From assembly GCF_001297775.1 (NCBI RefSeq), contig NZ_LIFX01000004.1, forward strand, positions 62,001 through 126,000: DNA of 64,000 nt, written 5' to 3'. Below, one piece after another: positions 8,262-16,237 of this stretch. The DNA comes from Trabulsiella odontotermitis (lineage in GTDB: Bacteria; Pseudomonadota; Gammaproteobacteria; Enterobacterales; Enterobacteriaceae). The position numbers were made by a program, and so were the translations under genes. The notes under the pieces were generated by a model, which had not been told where the DNA came from, did not search any database, and worked only from the letters and a program-made list of their open reading frames with translations. How positions within the stretch are numbered: position 1 is the stretch's first letter; each line of letters begins with the position of its first letter.

Positions 8262-9167
8262 ATGCAGGATCTCAACGACTTCGCCTGGTTTGTACAGGTG
8301 GTGGATCACGGTGGATTTGCCGCCGCAGGGAGAGCGCTCGGTCAGCCGAAATCAAAACTGAGCCGTCGCATTGCGCAACTGGAAGAGCGGCTCGGCGTGC
8401 GGCTGATTCAGCGAACGACGCGCCAGTTTACGGTCACCGAATTAGGGCAAACCTTTTATCAGCACTGTAAAGCGATGATGGTGGAAGCGGAAGCCGCACA
8501 GGATGCGATTGCCGCGTTGCAGGTGGAGCCGCGTGGCACGGTTAAAATTACCTGTCCGGTGACGCTACTGCATGTGCATGTCGGCGCCATGCTAGCGAAA
8601 TTTATGGTGCGCTATCCGGACGTTAAACTGCAACTGGAAGCCACTAACCGCCGTGTTGATGTGGTGGGTGAGGGCGTTGACGTGGCGATCCGCGTGCTGC
8701 CCCCGCCTTTCGATGACAGCGATCTGGTCATGCGGGTGATCGCTGATCGCGGCCAGCGTCTGGTCGCCAGCCCGGAACTGGTGGCGCGGATGGGGGAACC
8801 AGGTGCGCCTGCCGAACTCAGCAACTGGCCGGGGCTGAGCCTGAGTGAGGGCAAGCATCTGCACCGGTGGGCGCTGAACGGCCCGGAGGGCGCTCACGCC
8901 GACGTGCATTTTACCCCGCGGCTTATCACCTCCGACATGCTGGCGCTGCGCGAAGCCGCCATCGCTGGCGTGGGCATTGTGCAATTGCCGCTGCTGATGG
9001 TGCGCGATCAACTGGCCTCGGGCGAGCTGGTGGTGGTGCTGAAAGAGTGGGAACCGCGCCGGGAGGTCATTCACGCGCTGTTCCCGTCCCGCCGTGGGTT
9101 GCTGCCATCTGTCAGAGCACTGGTTGATTTTCTCACCGAAGAGTATCGCGCGATGGTGGAAGATTGA
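8262..9167 (+). CDS. LysR-family transcriptional regulator
   Basis: 301 residues. The N-terminal winged helix (residues 1-60, with AAAGRALGQPKSKLSRRIAQ) is followed by a LysR substrate-binding domain beginning near residue 88 (GTVKITCPVTLLHVHV). It resembles the DmlR/AaeR-like branch rather than YhaJ. The start is supported by GGAG with a 5-base spacer (GGAGCAAATATG). It is divergent from the pirin gene, with a 115-bp shared intergenic region, and is probably its regulator. A REP-like palindrome follows the stop. Confidence 0.93.
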   Translation: MQDLNDFAWFVQVVDHGGFAAAGRALGQPKSKLSRRIAQLEERLGVRLIQRTTRQFTVTELGQTFYQHCKAMMVEAEAAQDAIAALQVEPRGTVKITCPVTLLHVHVGAMLAKFMVRYPDVKLQLEATNRRVDVVGEGVDVAIRVLPPPFDDSDLVMRVIADRGQRLVASPELVARMGEPGAPAELSNWPGLSLSEGKHLHRWALNGPEGAHADVHFTPRLITSDMLALREAAIAGVGIVQLPLLMVRDQLASGELVVVLKEWEPRREVIHALFPSRRGLLPSVRALVDFLTEEYRAMVED

Positions 9168-9180
9168 GGGAAGTGTAGTC

Positions 9181-9213
9181 TGTAGGTCGGGTAAGCGAAG
9201 CGCCACCCGACAA
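9181..9213. repeat. REP-like palindromic element
   Basis: TGTAGGTCGGGTAAGCGAAG followed by CGCCACCCGAC forms an imperfect palindrome (GTCGGGT ... ACCCGAC), typical of enteric REP units placed just after genes. It matches the unit at 55528-55555 in the opposite orientation. Confidence 0.75.
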
Positions 9214-9269
9214 GCAAACCGCACAAAAGCCAACGGTTCGAATATTGGCACTGAGTGGCATCAGGCACC

Positions 9270-9383
9270 GGGGGGGATTGACTCGCTTCGCTCGCCCTGC
9301 GGGCAGCCCGCTCACTGCGTTCGCGGTCTGTCCAACGTGCTAAAGCACGTTGTCGAACCCCGGTCGGGCGTTCTCATCCCCCC
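9270..9383. repeat. tRNA-Ser-associated palindromic repeat, unit 1
   Basis: 114 bp starting GGGGGGGATTGACTCG and ending TCTCATCCCCCC, with short inverted ends (GGGGGGAT / ATCCCCCC). The internal perfect palindrome CAACGTGC-TAAA-GCACGTTG is at 9333-9352. The core is identical in all three units. Relative to the tRNA, GATT and CGAACCCC (adjacent in the T-arm) are separated by a 74-base insert. This outermost unit is not preceded by the tRNA acceptor sequence TGGCGGTGA, unlike units 2 and 3. Confidence 0.85.
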
Positions 9384-9390
9384 TTACGGA

Positions 9391-9428
9391 GAACATAAAA
9401 GAGAAAGCCCGTACTTGCGTACAGGCTC
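9391..9428 (-). terminator. Terminator between repeat units 1 and 2
   Basis: On the minus strand, AGCCTGTAC-GCAA-GTACGGGCT is followed by TTCTCTTTT. The linker (GGAGAACATAAAAG plus the terminator) closely matches the one downstream of the first tRNA-Ser at 6975-7017. Confidence 0.8.
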
Positions 9429-9441
9429 TTTTCTTTAAATA

Positions 9442-9565
9442 TGGCGGTGAGGGGGGGATTGACTCGCTTCGCTCGCCCTGCGGGCAGCCCGCTCACTGCG
9501 TTCGCGGTCTGTCCAACGTGCTAAAGCACGTTGTCGAACCCCGGTCGGGCGTTCTCATCCCCCCC
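9442..9565. repeat. tRNA-Ser-associated palindromic repeat, unit 2, with tRNA 3' end
   Basis: It begins with TGGCGGTGAGGGGGGGATT, the complement of the last 19 bases of tRNA-Ser (acceptor, CCA and half of the T-arm), and continues into the same core as unit 1. Its start is 184 bp before that of unit 3. Confidence 0.85.
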
Positions 9566-9583
9566 TGGTGCGGCGCTACATGC

Positions 9584-9613
9584 AAAAAAAAAGCCCGCAT
9601 TTGCATGCGAGCT
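9584..9613 (-). terminator. Terminator between repeat units 2 and 3
   Basis: On the minus strand, AGCTCGCAT-GCAA-ATGCGGGCT is followed by nine Ts. It has the same shape as the other tRNA-linked terminators here but a different sequence from the one after unit 1. Confidence 0.85.
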
Positions 9614-9625
9614 CTTCTTTAAATA

Positions 9626-9749
9626 TGGCGGTGAGGGGGGGATTGACTCGCTTCGCTCGCCCTGCGGGCAGCCCGCTCACTGCGTTCGCGGTCTGTCCAA
9701 CGTGCTAAAGCACGTTGTCGAACCCCGGTCGGGCGTTCTCATCCCCCCC
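9626..9749. repeat. tRNA-Ser-associated palindromic repeat, unit 3, with tRNA 3' end
   Basis: It has the same structure as unit 2: tRNA 3' end, split T-arm, 74-base palindromic insert, and ATCCCCCCC at the end. It starts 183 bp before the 3' end of the intact second tRNA-Ser, so the array period runs directly into the tRNA gene. Confidence 0.85.
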
Positions 9750-9767
9750 GGCGCGGAGTTACATGCG

Positions 9768-9797
9768 AAAAAAAAGCCCGCATTTGCATACGAGCTC
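9768..9797 (-). terminator. Terminator downstream of the second tRNA-Ser
   Basis: On the minus strand, AGCTCGTAT-GCAA-ATGCGGGCT is followed by eight Ts, 12 bp past the tRNA 3' end. Confidence 0.88.
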
Positions 9798-9808
9798 TTC
9801 TTTAAATA

Positions 9809-9896
9809 TGGCGGTGAGGGGGGGATTCGAACCCCCGATACGTTGCCGTATACACACTTTCCAGGCGTGCTCCTTCAGCCACTCGGACACCTCACC
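9809..9896 (-). tRNA. serX: tRNA-Ser (anticodon GGA), second copy
   Basis: 88 bases, identical in sequence to the copy at 7030-7117, with encoded CCA, anticodon GGA and a long variable arm. It lies upstream of and divergent from ghrA, the position of serX in E. coli, so this is probably the ancestral gene. Downstream on the minus strand come its terminator and three tandem repeats that carry its 3' end. Confidence 0.97.
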
Positions 9897-9930
9897 ATAT
9901 TGTCTTCCCGGCATCACCGGGACGGGCGCT

Positions 9931-9959
9931 AATGTAGGGAAAACCGTACCGATCGTCAA
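9931..9959 (-). promoter_or_regulatory. Promoter of the second tRNA-Ser
   Basis: On the minus strand, TTGACG (9959-9954), a 17-bp spacer and TACATT (9936-9931) are followed by the GC-rich discriminator AGCGCCCG. The layout is the same as for the first tRNA copy but the bases differ, so the two genes are independently promoted. Confidence 0.82.
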
Positions 9960-10168
9960 CTGACTTTTCGAAAAAATCGCGCAGTTAGCTAATCTTCAGG
10001 CAACTTGCTTCTAAATCGAACCGGAAACGCTTTTTTTGTCAGCAATCGGCTTTTTAAAGGCTGCGCGAAAGAAATTTGCTATGCTGATAAACCGCGACAA
10101 AACAACCAGTAACCGCATGCGTGATTGTCATTAAACCGTAAAAGCGCGTTTATCCGTCTGGAGACACA

Positions 10169-11107
10169 ATGAACATCATTTTCTACCATCCCACCTTTGA
10201 TATTCCGTTCTGGATTTCAGAACTGGAGAAACGGCTCCCTGGCGCGAAAGTGCGCGGATGGAAAAGCGGCGATAACGGGCCTGCGGATTATGCGCTGGTC
10301 TGGCATCCGCCAGTGGAAATGCTGGAAGGACGGTCGCTGAAAGCGGTGTTTGCCCTGGGCGCGGGGGTGGATTCGATTCTGAGCCAGTTGAAAGCCCACC
10401 CGGAAATGCTGCCGGAAACCACGCCGCTGTTTCGCCTCGAAGATACCGGCATGGCGCAACAGATGCAGGAATATGCTGTCAGCCAGGTGCTGCACTGGTT
10501 CCGCCGTTTCGACGATTATCAGCAGCAAAAGTACAATGTCCACTGGCAGCCGCTGCCTGATTATCAGCGTGAAGATTTTACGGTAGGCATTCTGGGCGCG
10601 GGCGTGCTCGGCAGTAAAGTCGCGGAAAGCCTGCTTGGCTGGGGTTTCCCGGTGCGCTGCTGGAGCCGCAGCCGCAAGAACTGGCCCAACGTGACCAGCT
10701 TTGCCGGGCGAGACGAACTGGCGGATTTTCTGCGCGAAACCCGCGTGCTGATCAACCTGTTGCCCAACACTCCGGAAACGGTGGGCATTATTGATAAGAC
10801 CCTGCTGGCGCAGCTCAGGGATGAGAGTTATCTGCTCAACCTGGCGCGTGGCGTGCATGTTATTGAAAACGATCTGCTGCAGGCGCTGGAGCGCGGTAAA
10901 ATCAAAGGCGCGATGCTGGATGTTTTCAATCAGGAGCCGTTACCGGCGGAAAGCCCGTTGTGGAAACATCCCCGAGTGGCGATAACGCCGCATGTCGCGG
11001 CGGTCACGCGCCCTTTGCAGGCAATCGAGTTTATCTCCCGCACCATCCAGCAGCTTGAGCGGGGTGAAGCGGGTAGCAAACCAGTGGATCGTCACTCAGG
11101 TTATTGA
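10169..11107 (+). CDS. ghrA: GhrA, glyoxylate/hydroxypyruvate reductase A
   Basis: 312 residues, the exact length of the E. coli enzyme. It has a D-2-hydroxyacid dehydrogenase fold with the NAD(P) loop [14 protein letters not shown] (about 137-150), followed by [10 protein letters not shown], a basic segment consistent with NADPH preference. The catalytic Arg (LARGVH), Glu (NQEPLP) and His (TPHVAAVT) are present. It reduces glyoxylate to glycolate and hydroxypyruvate to glycerate in the cytosol. GGAG precedes the ATG (CTGGAGACACA). It heads a co-directional run with ycdX, ycdY and ycdZ. Confidence 0.96.
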   Translation: MNIIFYHPTFDIPFWISELEKRLPGAKVRGWKSGDNGPADYALVWHPPVEMLEGRSLKAVFALGAGVDSILSQLKAHPEMLPETTPLFRLEDTGMAQQMQEYAVSQVLHWFRRFDDYQQQKYNVHWQPLPDYQREDFTVGILGAGVLGSKVAESLLGWGFPVRCWSRSRKNWPNVTSFAGRDELADFLRETRVLINLLPNTPETVGIIDKTLLAQLRDESYLLNLARGVHVIENDLLQALERGKIKGAMLDVFNQEPLPAESPLWKHPRVAITPHVAAVTRPLQAIEFISRTIQQLERGEAGSKPVDRHSGY

Positions 11108-11197
11108 ATGCCACACCCGGCGGGTCGCGTCGGGTTTTTTACTCATAAAGTTCACGCAATCCTGTTATCCTTTGCGTAAAACAGAGAGGAGAAAGCA

Positions 11198-11935
11198 ATG
11201 TATCCCGTCGACCTGCACATGCACACCGTCGCCAGTACCCATGCCTACAGCACCCTTCATGATTATATTGCTGAGGCCAAGCGCAAAGGGATCGCGCTGT
11301 TTGCTATCACCGATCACGGCCCTGACATGGCCGATGCGCCACACCACTGGCACTTTATCAATATGCGCATCTGGCCGCGGATGGTCGATGGGATCGGTAT
11401 CCTGCGGGGTATTGAGGCAAACATTAAAAATACACAGGGTGAAATTGACTGCACCGGACCGATGCTGACGTCATTAGATCTGATCATCGCCGGTTTCCAT
11501 GAACCTGTTTTTCCGCCGCAGGATAAAGCCACCCATACCGAAGCGATGATCGCCACCATGGCCAGCGGCAACGTGCATATCATCAGCCATCCGGGTAACC
11601 CGAAATTCCCGGTCGATATTCCGGCCATCGCTAAAGCGGCGGCGAAATATCAGGTGGCGCTGGAGATTAACAACTCCTCGTTTGTCGCATCTCGTATTGG
11701 CAGCGAAGACAACTGCCGCGCCATCGCCGAAGCTGTGCGCGACGCGGGTGGCTGGGTGGCGCTCGGCTCTGACTCGCACACCGCGTTTTCGCTGGGCGAT
11801 TTCACTGAATGCCAGAAAATCCTCGATGCCGTCGATTTCCCGGAAGATCGCATTCTCAACGTCACGCCGCGCCGTTTCCTGAATTTCATGGAATCACGCG
11901 GGATGGCGCCGATCCCTGAATTTTCTGAACTGTAA
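11198..11935 (+). CDS. ycdX: YcdX, PHP-domain zinc phosphatase
   Basis: 245 residues, as in E. coli. It has PHP motifs: DLHMHT at residues 5-10, ITDHGPDM, the Glu in [15 protein letters not shown] and GSDSHTAF, which together bind a trinuclear metal (zinc) site. The family has phosphatase activity on small phosphoesters; the E. coli protein has been tied to swarming motility. GAGAGGAG precedes the ATG. It follows ghrA by 90 bp and precedes ycdY by 21 bp. Confidence 0.95.
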   Translation: MYPVDLHMHTVASTHAYSTLHDYIAEAKRKGIALFAITDHGPDMADAPHHWHFINMRIWPRMVDGIGILRGIEANIKNTQGEIDCTGPMLTSLDLIIAGFHEPVFPPQDKATHTEAMIATMASGNVHIISHPGNPKFPVDIPAIAKAAAKYQVALEINNSSFVASRIGSEDNCRAIAEAVRDAGGWVALGSDSHTAFSLGDFTECQKILDAVDFPEDRILNVTPRRFLNFMESRGMAPIPEFSEL

Positions 11936-11956
11936 TTTGTTAACTGGAATAACTGA

Positions 11957-12511
11957 ATGAACGAGTTTTCAATCCTCTGCCGCGTGCTGGGATCGCTGTT
12001 CTACCGTCAGCCGCAGGACCCGCTGCTGGTGCCGCTGTTTACCCTGATCCGTGAAGGCAAACTGGCGGAAAGCTGGCCGCTGGAGCAGGACGAACTGCTG
12101 GAGCGCCTGCAGAAAAGCTGCGACGGGCAGCAGATCGCCACTGACTACAACGCCCTGTTTGTTGGGGAAGAGTGCAGCGTACCGCCGTTTGCCAGCCACT
12201 GGCAGAGTGAGATCAAAGAAGCGGATGTGCGCGCGTTCTTGTCCGAACGCGGTATGCCGCTCAGCGACGCACCTGCCGATCACCTCGGCACGTTGCTGCT
12301 GGCAGCCTCCTGGCTTGAAGATCAGTCGGAAGAGGATGAAAGCGAGGCGCTGGAAACCCTGTTCGCAGATTACCTGCTGCCCTGGTGCGGCGCCTTCCTC
12401 GGCAAGCTGGAAGCGCATGCTGCGACACCGTTCTGGCGCACGATGGCGCCGCTGACCCGCGAGGCGATTTCCGCCATGTGGGATGAATTACAGGAAGAAA
12501 ACGAAGGGTGA
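11957..12511 (+). CDS. ycdY: YcdY, TorD/DmsD-family chaperone for YcdX
   Basis: 184 residues, an all-helical member of the redox-enzyme maturation (TorD-like) family. The conserved centre (YNALFVGEECSVPPFASHW) and the helix ending in a C-terminal acidic tail match E. coli YcdY. In E. coli it is reported to stimulate YcdX activity by aiding zinc insertion, which agrees with its position directly after ycdX. No signal peptide; cytoplasmic. Its stop codon overlaps a CRP-type palindrome likely used by ycdZ. Confidence 0.94.
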   Translation: MNEFSILCRVLGSLFYRQPQDPLLVPLFTLIREGKLAESWPLEQDELLERLQKSCDGQQIATDYNALFVGEECSVPPFASHWQSEIKEADVRAFLSERGMPLSDAPADHLGTLLLAASWLEDQSEEDESEALETLFADYLLPWCGAFLGKLEAHAATPFWRTMAPLTREAISAMWDELQEENEG

Positions 12512-12521
12512 TGTAAATCAC
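12508..12521. promoter_or_regulatory. CRP-type (or FNR-type) site upstream of ycdZ
   Basis: GTGATGTAAATCAC is a perfect 14-bp inverted repeat matching the CRP core GTGA-N6-TCAC; with one mismatch in each half it also fits the FNR pattern TTGAT-N4-ATCAA. It begins in the last codons of ycdY and is about 85-100 bp upstream of the ycdZ start. Confidence 0.6.
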
Positions 12522-12607
12522 GTTATCAATGTAACGTAAAATCATTGCGTGATGATAATGTGCTCACAATCACAATTGTGCGCCGCGTTTCTGCTATGAT
12601 CCGCGCC

Positions 12608-13090
12608 ATGAACATACTCTTTTCTATTGCACTGACGACAGGCATTCTCTCCGGCATCTGGGGCTGGGTGGCTGTCTCTTTAGGCTTACTGAGCTGGGCC
12701 GGTTTTCTCGGTTGCACCGCCTATTTCGCCTGTCCGCAGGGCGGACTGAAAGGGCTGTTGATCGCCACCTGTACGGTGATGAGCGGTGTTCTGTGGGCGC
12801 AGGTCATTATGTATGGCAGCGCGCTGGCGCCGCATCTGGAAATCCTCAGCTATTCCCTGACCGGTATCGTGGCGTTTCTGATGTGCATTCAGGCGAAACA
12901 ACTGCTGCTGTCGTTTGTCCCTGGCACTTTCATCGGCGCAGGCGCGACGTTCGCGGGGCAGGGCGACTGGCGGGTGATCGTCCCGTCGCTGGCGCTGGGG
13001 CTGTTGTTTGGTTATGCGATGAAAAACAGCGGCCTGTGGCTGGCGTCCCGGCGGCTGAAAACGGAATCGCCCTCGTTACAGGGTGAATAA
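12608..13090 (+). CDS. ycdZ: YcdZ, DUF1097 inner-membrane protein
   Basis: 160 residues with about five hydrophobic segments spanning nearly the whole chain. It matches E. coli YcdZ (163 residues; MNILxSIAxTTGILSG start), an inner-membrane protein of unknown function. The longer frame from 12545 includes non-conserved sequence, and the start at 12608 fits the family. No good ribosome site is visible for either. It probably has its own promoter near the CRP-type site. Confidence 0.9.
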   Translation: MNILFSIALTTGILSGIWGWVAVSLGLLSWAGFLGCTAYFACPQGGLKGLLIATCTVMSGVLWAQVIMYGSALAPHLEILSYSLTGIVAFLMCIQAKQLLLSFVPGTFIGAGATFAGQGDWRVIVPSLALGLLFGYAMKNSGLWLASRRLKTESPSLQGE

Positions 13091-13126
13091 AAAAGCGTGG
13101 CCCGATGCGGTGCCACGCTTTTTTTT
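13088..13126. terminator. Bidirectional terminator between ycdZ and csgG
   Basis: AAGCGTGGC / GCCACGCTT stem with a 10-base loop, A-rich on the left and eight Ts on the right. It can end transcription from both converging genes. Confidence 0.92.
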
Positions 13127-13134
13127 GCCTGCAA

Positions 13135-13968
13135 TCAGGATTCCGGCGGAACCGACATTTCGCGGTACTTCGCCAGCACCGGATTATTCACATCGGCTTT
13201 GTTTTGCAGATCCCACAGGCTGCGGTCGATGCCATCGTTAATCAGATAGATAACTCCCGTTTCAATCGCCGACATCAGGCACAACATCACCGGTTCGTTG
13301 GCGGTGTAACCAATTTCCCCTTCCAGCAGGCGCTGATAATCAATAAAGCGGAACACCCCGGCCTGCACTTCATAAGAGAGAATGGTTTTGCTGGTGTTCA
13401 CCGACGACAACACTTCGCCGGTGCTGACGTTGACCACCCGCAGGTTGACCGCGATTTGATCGAGCTGGTATTGCGTGTCGGCGCCAATCCCGAAGTAACG
13501 TGCCCCCACGCCGCCCGACTTCACATTGCTCTCGTAGCCAATAATCGAGCCTTCAATCATGATATTGGCCGCGGTCAGCGACTGCAGCGGAATGCGGTTG
13601 TTGATCGCCACCGTGCCGTTTTCCTGTGCCGCGCGAATGATTTTGCGCTCGTTCAGCAGGTTTTGCAGACCCTGGCGCTCCAGCGGTACAAACCAGCGTG
13701 AATCTTTCAGCGCAGTGACCAGCATGGCGGTGGCGCTCTGCGGTACAGCCGTCGAGAAGTTACTGGCCGGGTACGGTTTGAACTGCCCGGTTTCATCCTG
13801 AATGTTGTACACCGAAACAAAAATCTTCCCGCTGGGCATCGGTAAATGGGTTAAATCGCGATAGCTTTGCGCCCTCGGCATTAACGTCGGTTTTGCGGCT
13901 TCTTTTGGCGGGGCCGTTAAACATCCGCTCAATAAACTGACGGCCAGGAGAAGTAATAAGCGCTGCAT
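13135..13968 (-). CDS. csgG: CsgG, outer-membrane curli secretion pore
   Basis: 277 residues, the family length. Lipoprotein signal with lipobox LLSGC (Cys16). CsgG forms the nonameric outer-membrane channel that exports CsgA and CsgB. The constriction segment (YESNVKSGGVGARYFGIG) and the later membrane strands agree with the E. coli protein. It is the last gene of the csgDEFG operon, 26 bp after csgF. Confidence 0.97.
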   Translation of the reverse strand: MQRLLLLLAVSLLSGCLTAPPKEAAKPTLMPRAQSYRDLTHLPMPSGKIFVSVYNIQDETGQFKPYPASNFSTAVPQSATAMLVTALKDSRWFVPLERQGLQNLLNERKIIRAAQENGTVAINNRIPLQSLTAANIMIEGSIIGYESNVKSGGVGARYFGIGADTQYQLDQIAVNLRVVNVSTGEVLSSVNTSKTILSYEVQAGVFRFIDYQRLLEGEIGYTANEPVMLCLMSAIETGVIYLINDGIDRSLWDLQNKADVNNPVLAKYREMSVPPES

Positions 13969-13994
13969 GATAGTCGTCCTGTAATAACTGAGCG

Positions 13995-14408
13995 TTAGAA
14001 GTCAGTGGAATTGGTTTGTAAACCTGAAACCTCAATGGTTGAGGTTTTCCCGGTTTTACGGTCGGTGACGTTTAATTGCAGCTGGCCGTCCCGGTTGGAG
14101 ATATCGATGATGAAATCATTGGTCACCATCCTTCCCGGTTTGCCGGTGTTAATATTGGTGAGCAGCCCGCCTAATATTTGCGACTGGATCGCCTGAGTGA
14201 AATTATCCAGCGCCGAAGTCGGCTCCAGGCCGTAATCGTCATAGTTCGGATCTTTATACGAGTTCTGCGCCTGCGCGCTGTTGAGCAGGAAAGCGCCATT
14301 ATTCGGGTTTCCGCCAAAATTCGGGTTCCGGAACTGGAATACCATATTCCCGCCCCAACTGACGGTAGGGATCAGGATGAGTGAAATCACTGTATATGCA
14401 ATACGCAT
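13995..14408 (-). CDS. csgF: CsgF, curli assembly/nucleation factor
   Basis: 137 residues (138 in E. coli). The signal peptide ends VSWG, and the mature N-terminus ([16 protein letters not shown]) is the segment that inserts in the CsgG pore; the rest projects to the cell surface to help CsgB nucleate CsgA. A hairpin-free 27-bp gap separates it from csgE. GGAGG precedes the start (CGGAGGCTGTC). Confidence 0.97.
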   Translation of the reverse strand: MRIAYTVISLILIPTVSWGGNMVFQFRNPNFGGNPNNGAFLLNSAQAQNSYKDPNYDDYGLEPTSALDNFTQAIQSQILGGLLTNINTGKPGRMVTNDFIIDISNRDGQLQLNVTDRKTGKTSTIEVSGLQTNSTDF

Positions 14409-14435
14409 GACAGCCTCCGCGTTATATTCAGTTTT

Positions 14436-14825
14436 TTAAAATTCGTCCTGAGCTAAATCTTTAGTGCTCAGCAACGTCTGATCGATCTGCCGGCGTTTTA
14501 TCGCCTCGTCAGTCGCTGCCAGCGCCTGACCCACCGTATTTTCAAAATCGTGTTTGGTTGGAAAGAGAAACGTCTGGAAAATCACATCCTGATTAATGGC
14601 GATGGTTATCCAGCTCCCCCAGCGGGCGCTGGGTCGCTCATTAATCGTCAGATTTCCCTTGTAATCACTTTCCCACTTGTCGCTGAAGGAACGATAAAAA
14701 TCATGTCCTGTCGACGAGACCGTGTGGTCGGTCAATAAGCCGGGGATTTCCACCTCAACGGCGTGCAGACTCCCGGTGACGAGCAGGAGTTCTGCTGCCA
14801 CAAGCCAGGCAAAATAGCGTTTCAT
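14436..14825 (-). CDS. csgE: CsgE, periplasmic curli secretion adaptor
   Basis: 129 residues from ATG 14825, the exact family length; the longer open frame overlaps csgD and is not used. The signal peptide ends LHA, giving a mature protein beginning VEVEIPG. CsgE caps the periplasmic side of CsgG and delivers CsgA. The start is 4 bp after the csgD stop, and GGCGGTGAGCCC lies just before it. Confidence 0.96.
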   Translation of the reverse strand: MKRYFAWLVAAELLLVTGSLHAVEVEIPGLLTDHTVSSTGHDFYRSFSDKWESDYKGNLTINERPSARWGSWITIAINQDVIFQTFLFPTKHDFENTVGQALAATDEAIKRRQIDQTLLSTKDLAQDEF

Positions 14826-14829
14826 GGGC

Positions 14830-15480
14830 TCACCGCCTGAGATTATCGTTGGCCCATGAGACCGCCTGAGTGCGGTTTTTAACGGATATCTTTTTGAAAA
14901 GATTATAAAGATGTGTTTTGACCGTGTTCTCGCTGATAAACAGCGAGCGGGCGATCTCGTTGTTGGAAGCGCCAATCCGTAGCTTGTTGAGGATCTCTTT
15001 CTCACGATGGGTGAGCAGCGCGGTATCCGTCCCGTTGTAGCGGTAGTTGCCGGAATGGGTAATCAGATAACTCGCTAATTTCTGTGAGAAATAACATTCG
15101 CCGCGCAGAACGCCGTGCAATCCTTCAATCAGACGCGATTCATCTTCAGAGACATAAAATACGCCATTGATATGCGGCCAGTTTTCAATATCGCGGAAAG
15201 GATATTCATCAGGAGTATTTAACAGCAGCATCCTGATATTATTGTTTTTTCTGCCTAAGTTTTCCTGCCAGTAATGAATGAGCTTTTTATCGGCTTCCAT
15301 CATATCAAATAATATAATGCTATTAGCCGAAATATCATCGAGAGATCGCTGAATATTATGCAGTTTTGTCGTTAATACCAGCGAATGCTTTAAATGCTGT
15401 AGCAGGGCAGTGGCCTGCAAAGAAGGTTTAGTGATCAACAATAATGTATGACCATGAATACTATGGACTTCATTAAACAT
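14830..15480 (-). CDS. csgD: CsgD, LuxR-family master regulator of curli and biofilm
   Basis: 216 residues, identical in length to E. coli CsgD. The N-terminal receiver-like domain lacks the usual phosphorylation pocket; the C-terminal LuxR helix-turn-helix is visible ([20 protein letters not shown], then HLYNLFKKI). It activates csgBAC, probably through the CGGGTGAGATA box found upstream of csgB. The leader mRNA has conserved stem-loops known in relatives as sRNA targets. Confidence 0.97.
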   Translation of the reverse strand: MFNEVHSIHGHTLLLITKPSLQATALLQHLKHSLVLTTKLHNIQRSLDDISANSIILFDMMEADKKLIHYWQENLGRKNNNIRMLLLNTPDEYPFRDIENWPHINGVFYVSEDESRLIEGLHGVLRGECYFSQKLASYLITHSGNYRYNGTDTALLTHREKEILNKLRIGASNNEIARSLFISENTVKTHLYNLFKKISVKNRTQAVSWANDNLRR

Positions 15481-16237
15481 GATGAAACCCCACTTTTTGA
15501 GCGCACCTGACAGCTGCTCACGGGAAGACCGTGAGTACCAGAAGTACTGAAAGATGCGGAACTGCTGTGTGTAGAAAGTGCCATAAACCCCGCAATGGGG
15601 GCAAAAGTAAAACTAATTGAGTACGACTAATTTCAATCTAGTCATTACCAACCTTAAAGCAAGTGTTAATCGTGTAACAGAATGTAAAACTAAATATTTA
15701 AATGTGTATTTCTGGATTTTAAACTGTTTAGATTTAATAGAAAAGTTGTACATTTCAATAATTGTGCACAAATTTACCGGACGCTGGTGTGTGCATTTAT
15801 CTATTGATTTAAATGGTTTTTATTGATTTTAAAATGTGGTTCAGAGTGCAATTTATTACAAAATTCTGACAGGTTGATCGGTACACGCTCACAGCTTAAG
15901 AAAAGTCGAGCGTGGTCACGTGATGATCACGAATAACCATTTCTTACGCGATGAATAGCGTCAACTTCTCTTGACGGCAGCACCTCCGGGCGATGCGTTT
16001 TTATCTGGCAAACATCAGGAAACAGGAAGAAATAAAACGCCTCTGCCGCTTCGATTACGCTTTACTCCTCATACTTTGGGGTGAATATAAGCAATAAAAT
16101 ACCACTGGCGGGTGAGATATTTAAAATGTTTCTCCCGACATACTCTCCAACGTAACGCCGCGTTAACAAAAAACGCAGATCGTTTACATATTATCGGTAC
16201 GTTATTATTACAACAGAACCAGGTCCAGGGCGACAAC
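15481..16237. promoter_or_regulatory. csgD-csgB divergent regulatory region
   Basis: About 750 bp without a credible gene, AT-rich in the middle. Nearest csgD is a leader with a perfect stem (CTCACGG-GAAGA-CCGTGAG, 15517-15535) and the TACTTCTGGTA segment seen in the E. coli csgD 5' UTR. A CpxR-like box (GTAAC-AGAAT-GTAAA, 15674-15688) sits in the csgD promoter zone. A CsgD box lies near csgB. The known regulators of this region in relatives (OmpR, IHF, CpxR, H-NS, RpoS) would bind here. The short open frame at 15617-15826 has no coding character. Confidence 0.85.
16109..16119 (+). promoter_or_regulatory. CsgD binding box upstream of csgB
   Basis: CGGGTGAGATA matches the published CsgD consensus CGGGKGAGNKA at every position and is placed about 120 bp upstream of the csgB start, as in E. 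coli. Confidence 0.85.

Noticed and set aside
7286-9167. Calling the pirin/LysR pair yhaK/yhaJ
   Set aside because: The divergent arrangement is similar, but the LysR protein does not resemble YhaJ closely, so no symbols are assigned.
9270-9800. CRISPR-like look of the three evenly spaced repeats
   Set aside because: Repeat units exceed 100 bp, the intervening linkers are terminators rather than spacers, and no cas genes are nearby.
9350-9963. Several plus-strand open frames across the repeat array, encoding repeated peptides such as GGEGGIDSLRSPCGQP
   Set aside because: They are translations of the tRNA-Ser complement and the palindromic repeats; they have no ribosome sites and no independent conservation is expected.
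15617-15826. 69-residue open frame in the csgD-csgB intergenic region
   Set aside because: It lies in AT-rich regulatory DNA known to hold promoter and protein-binding sites; no ribosome site and no recognisable protein.
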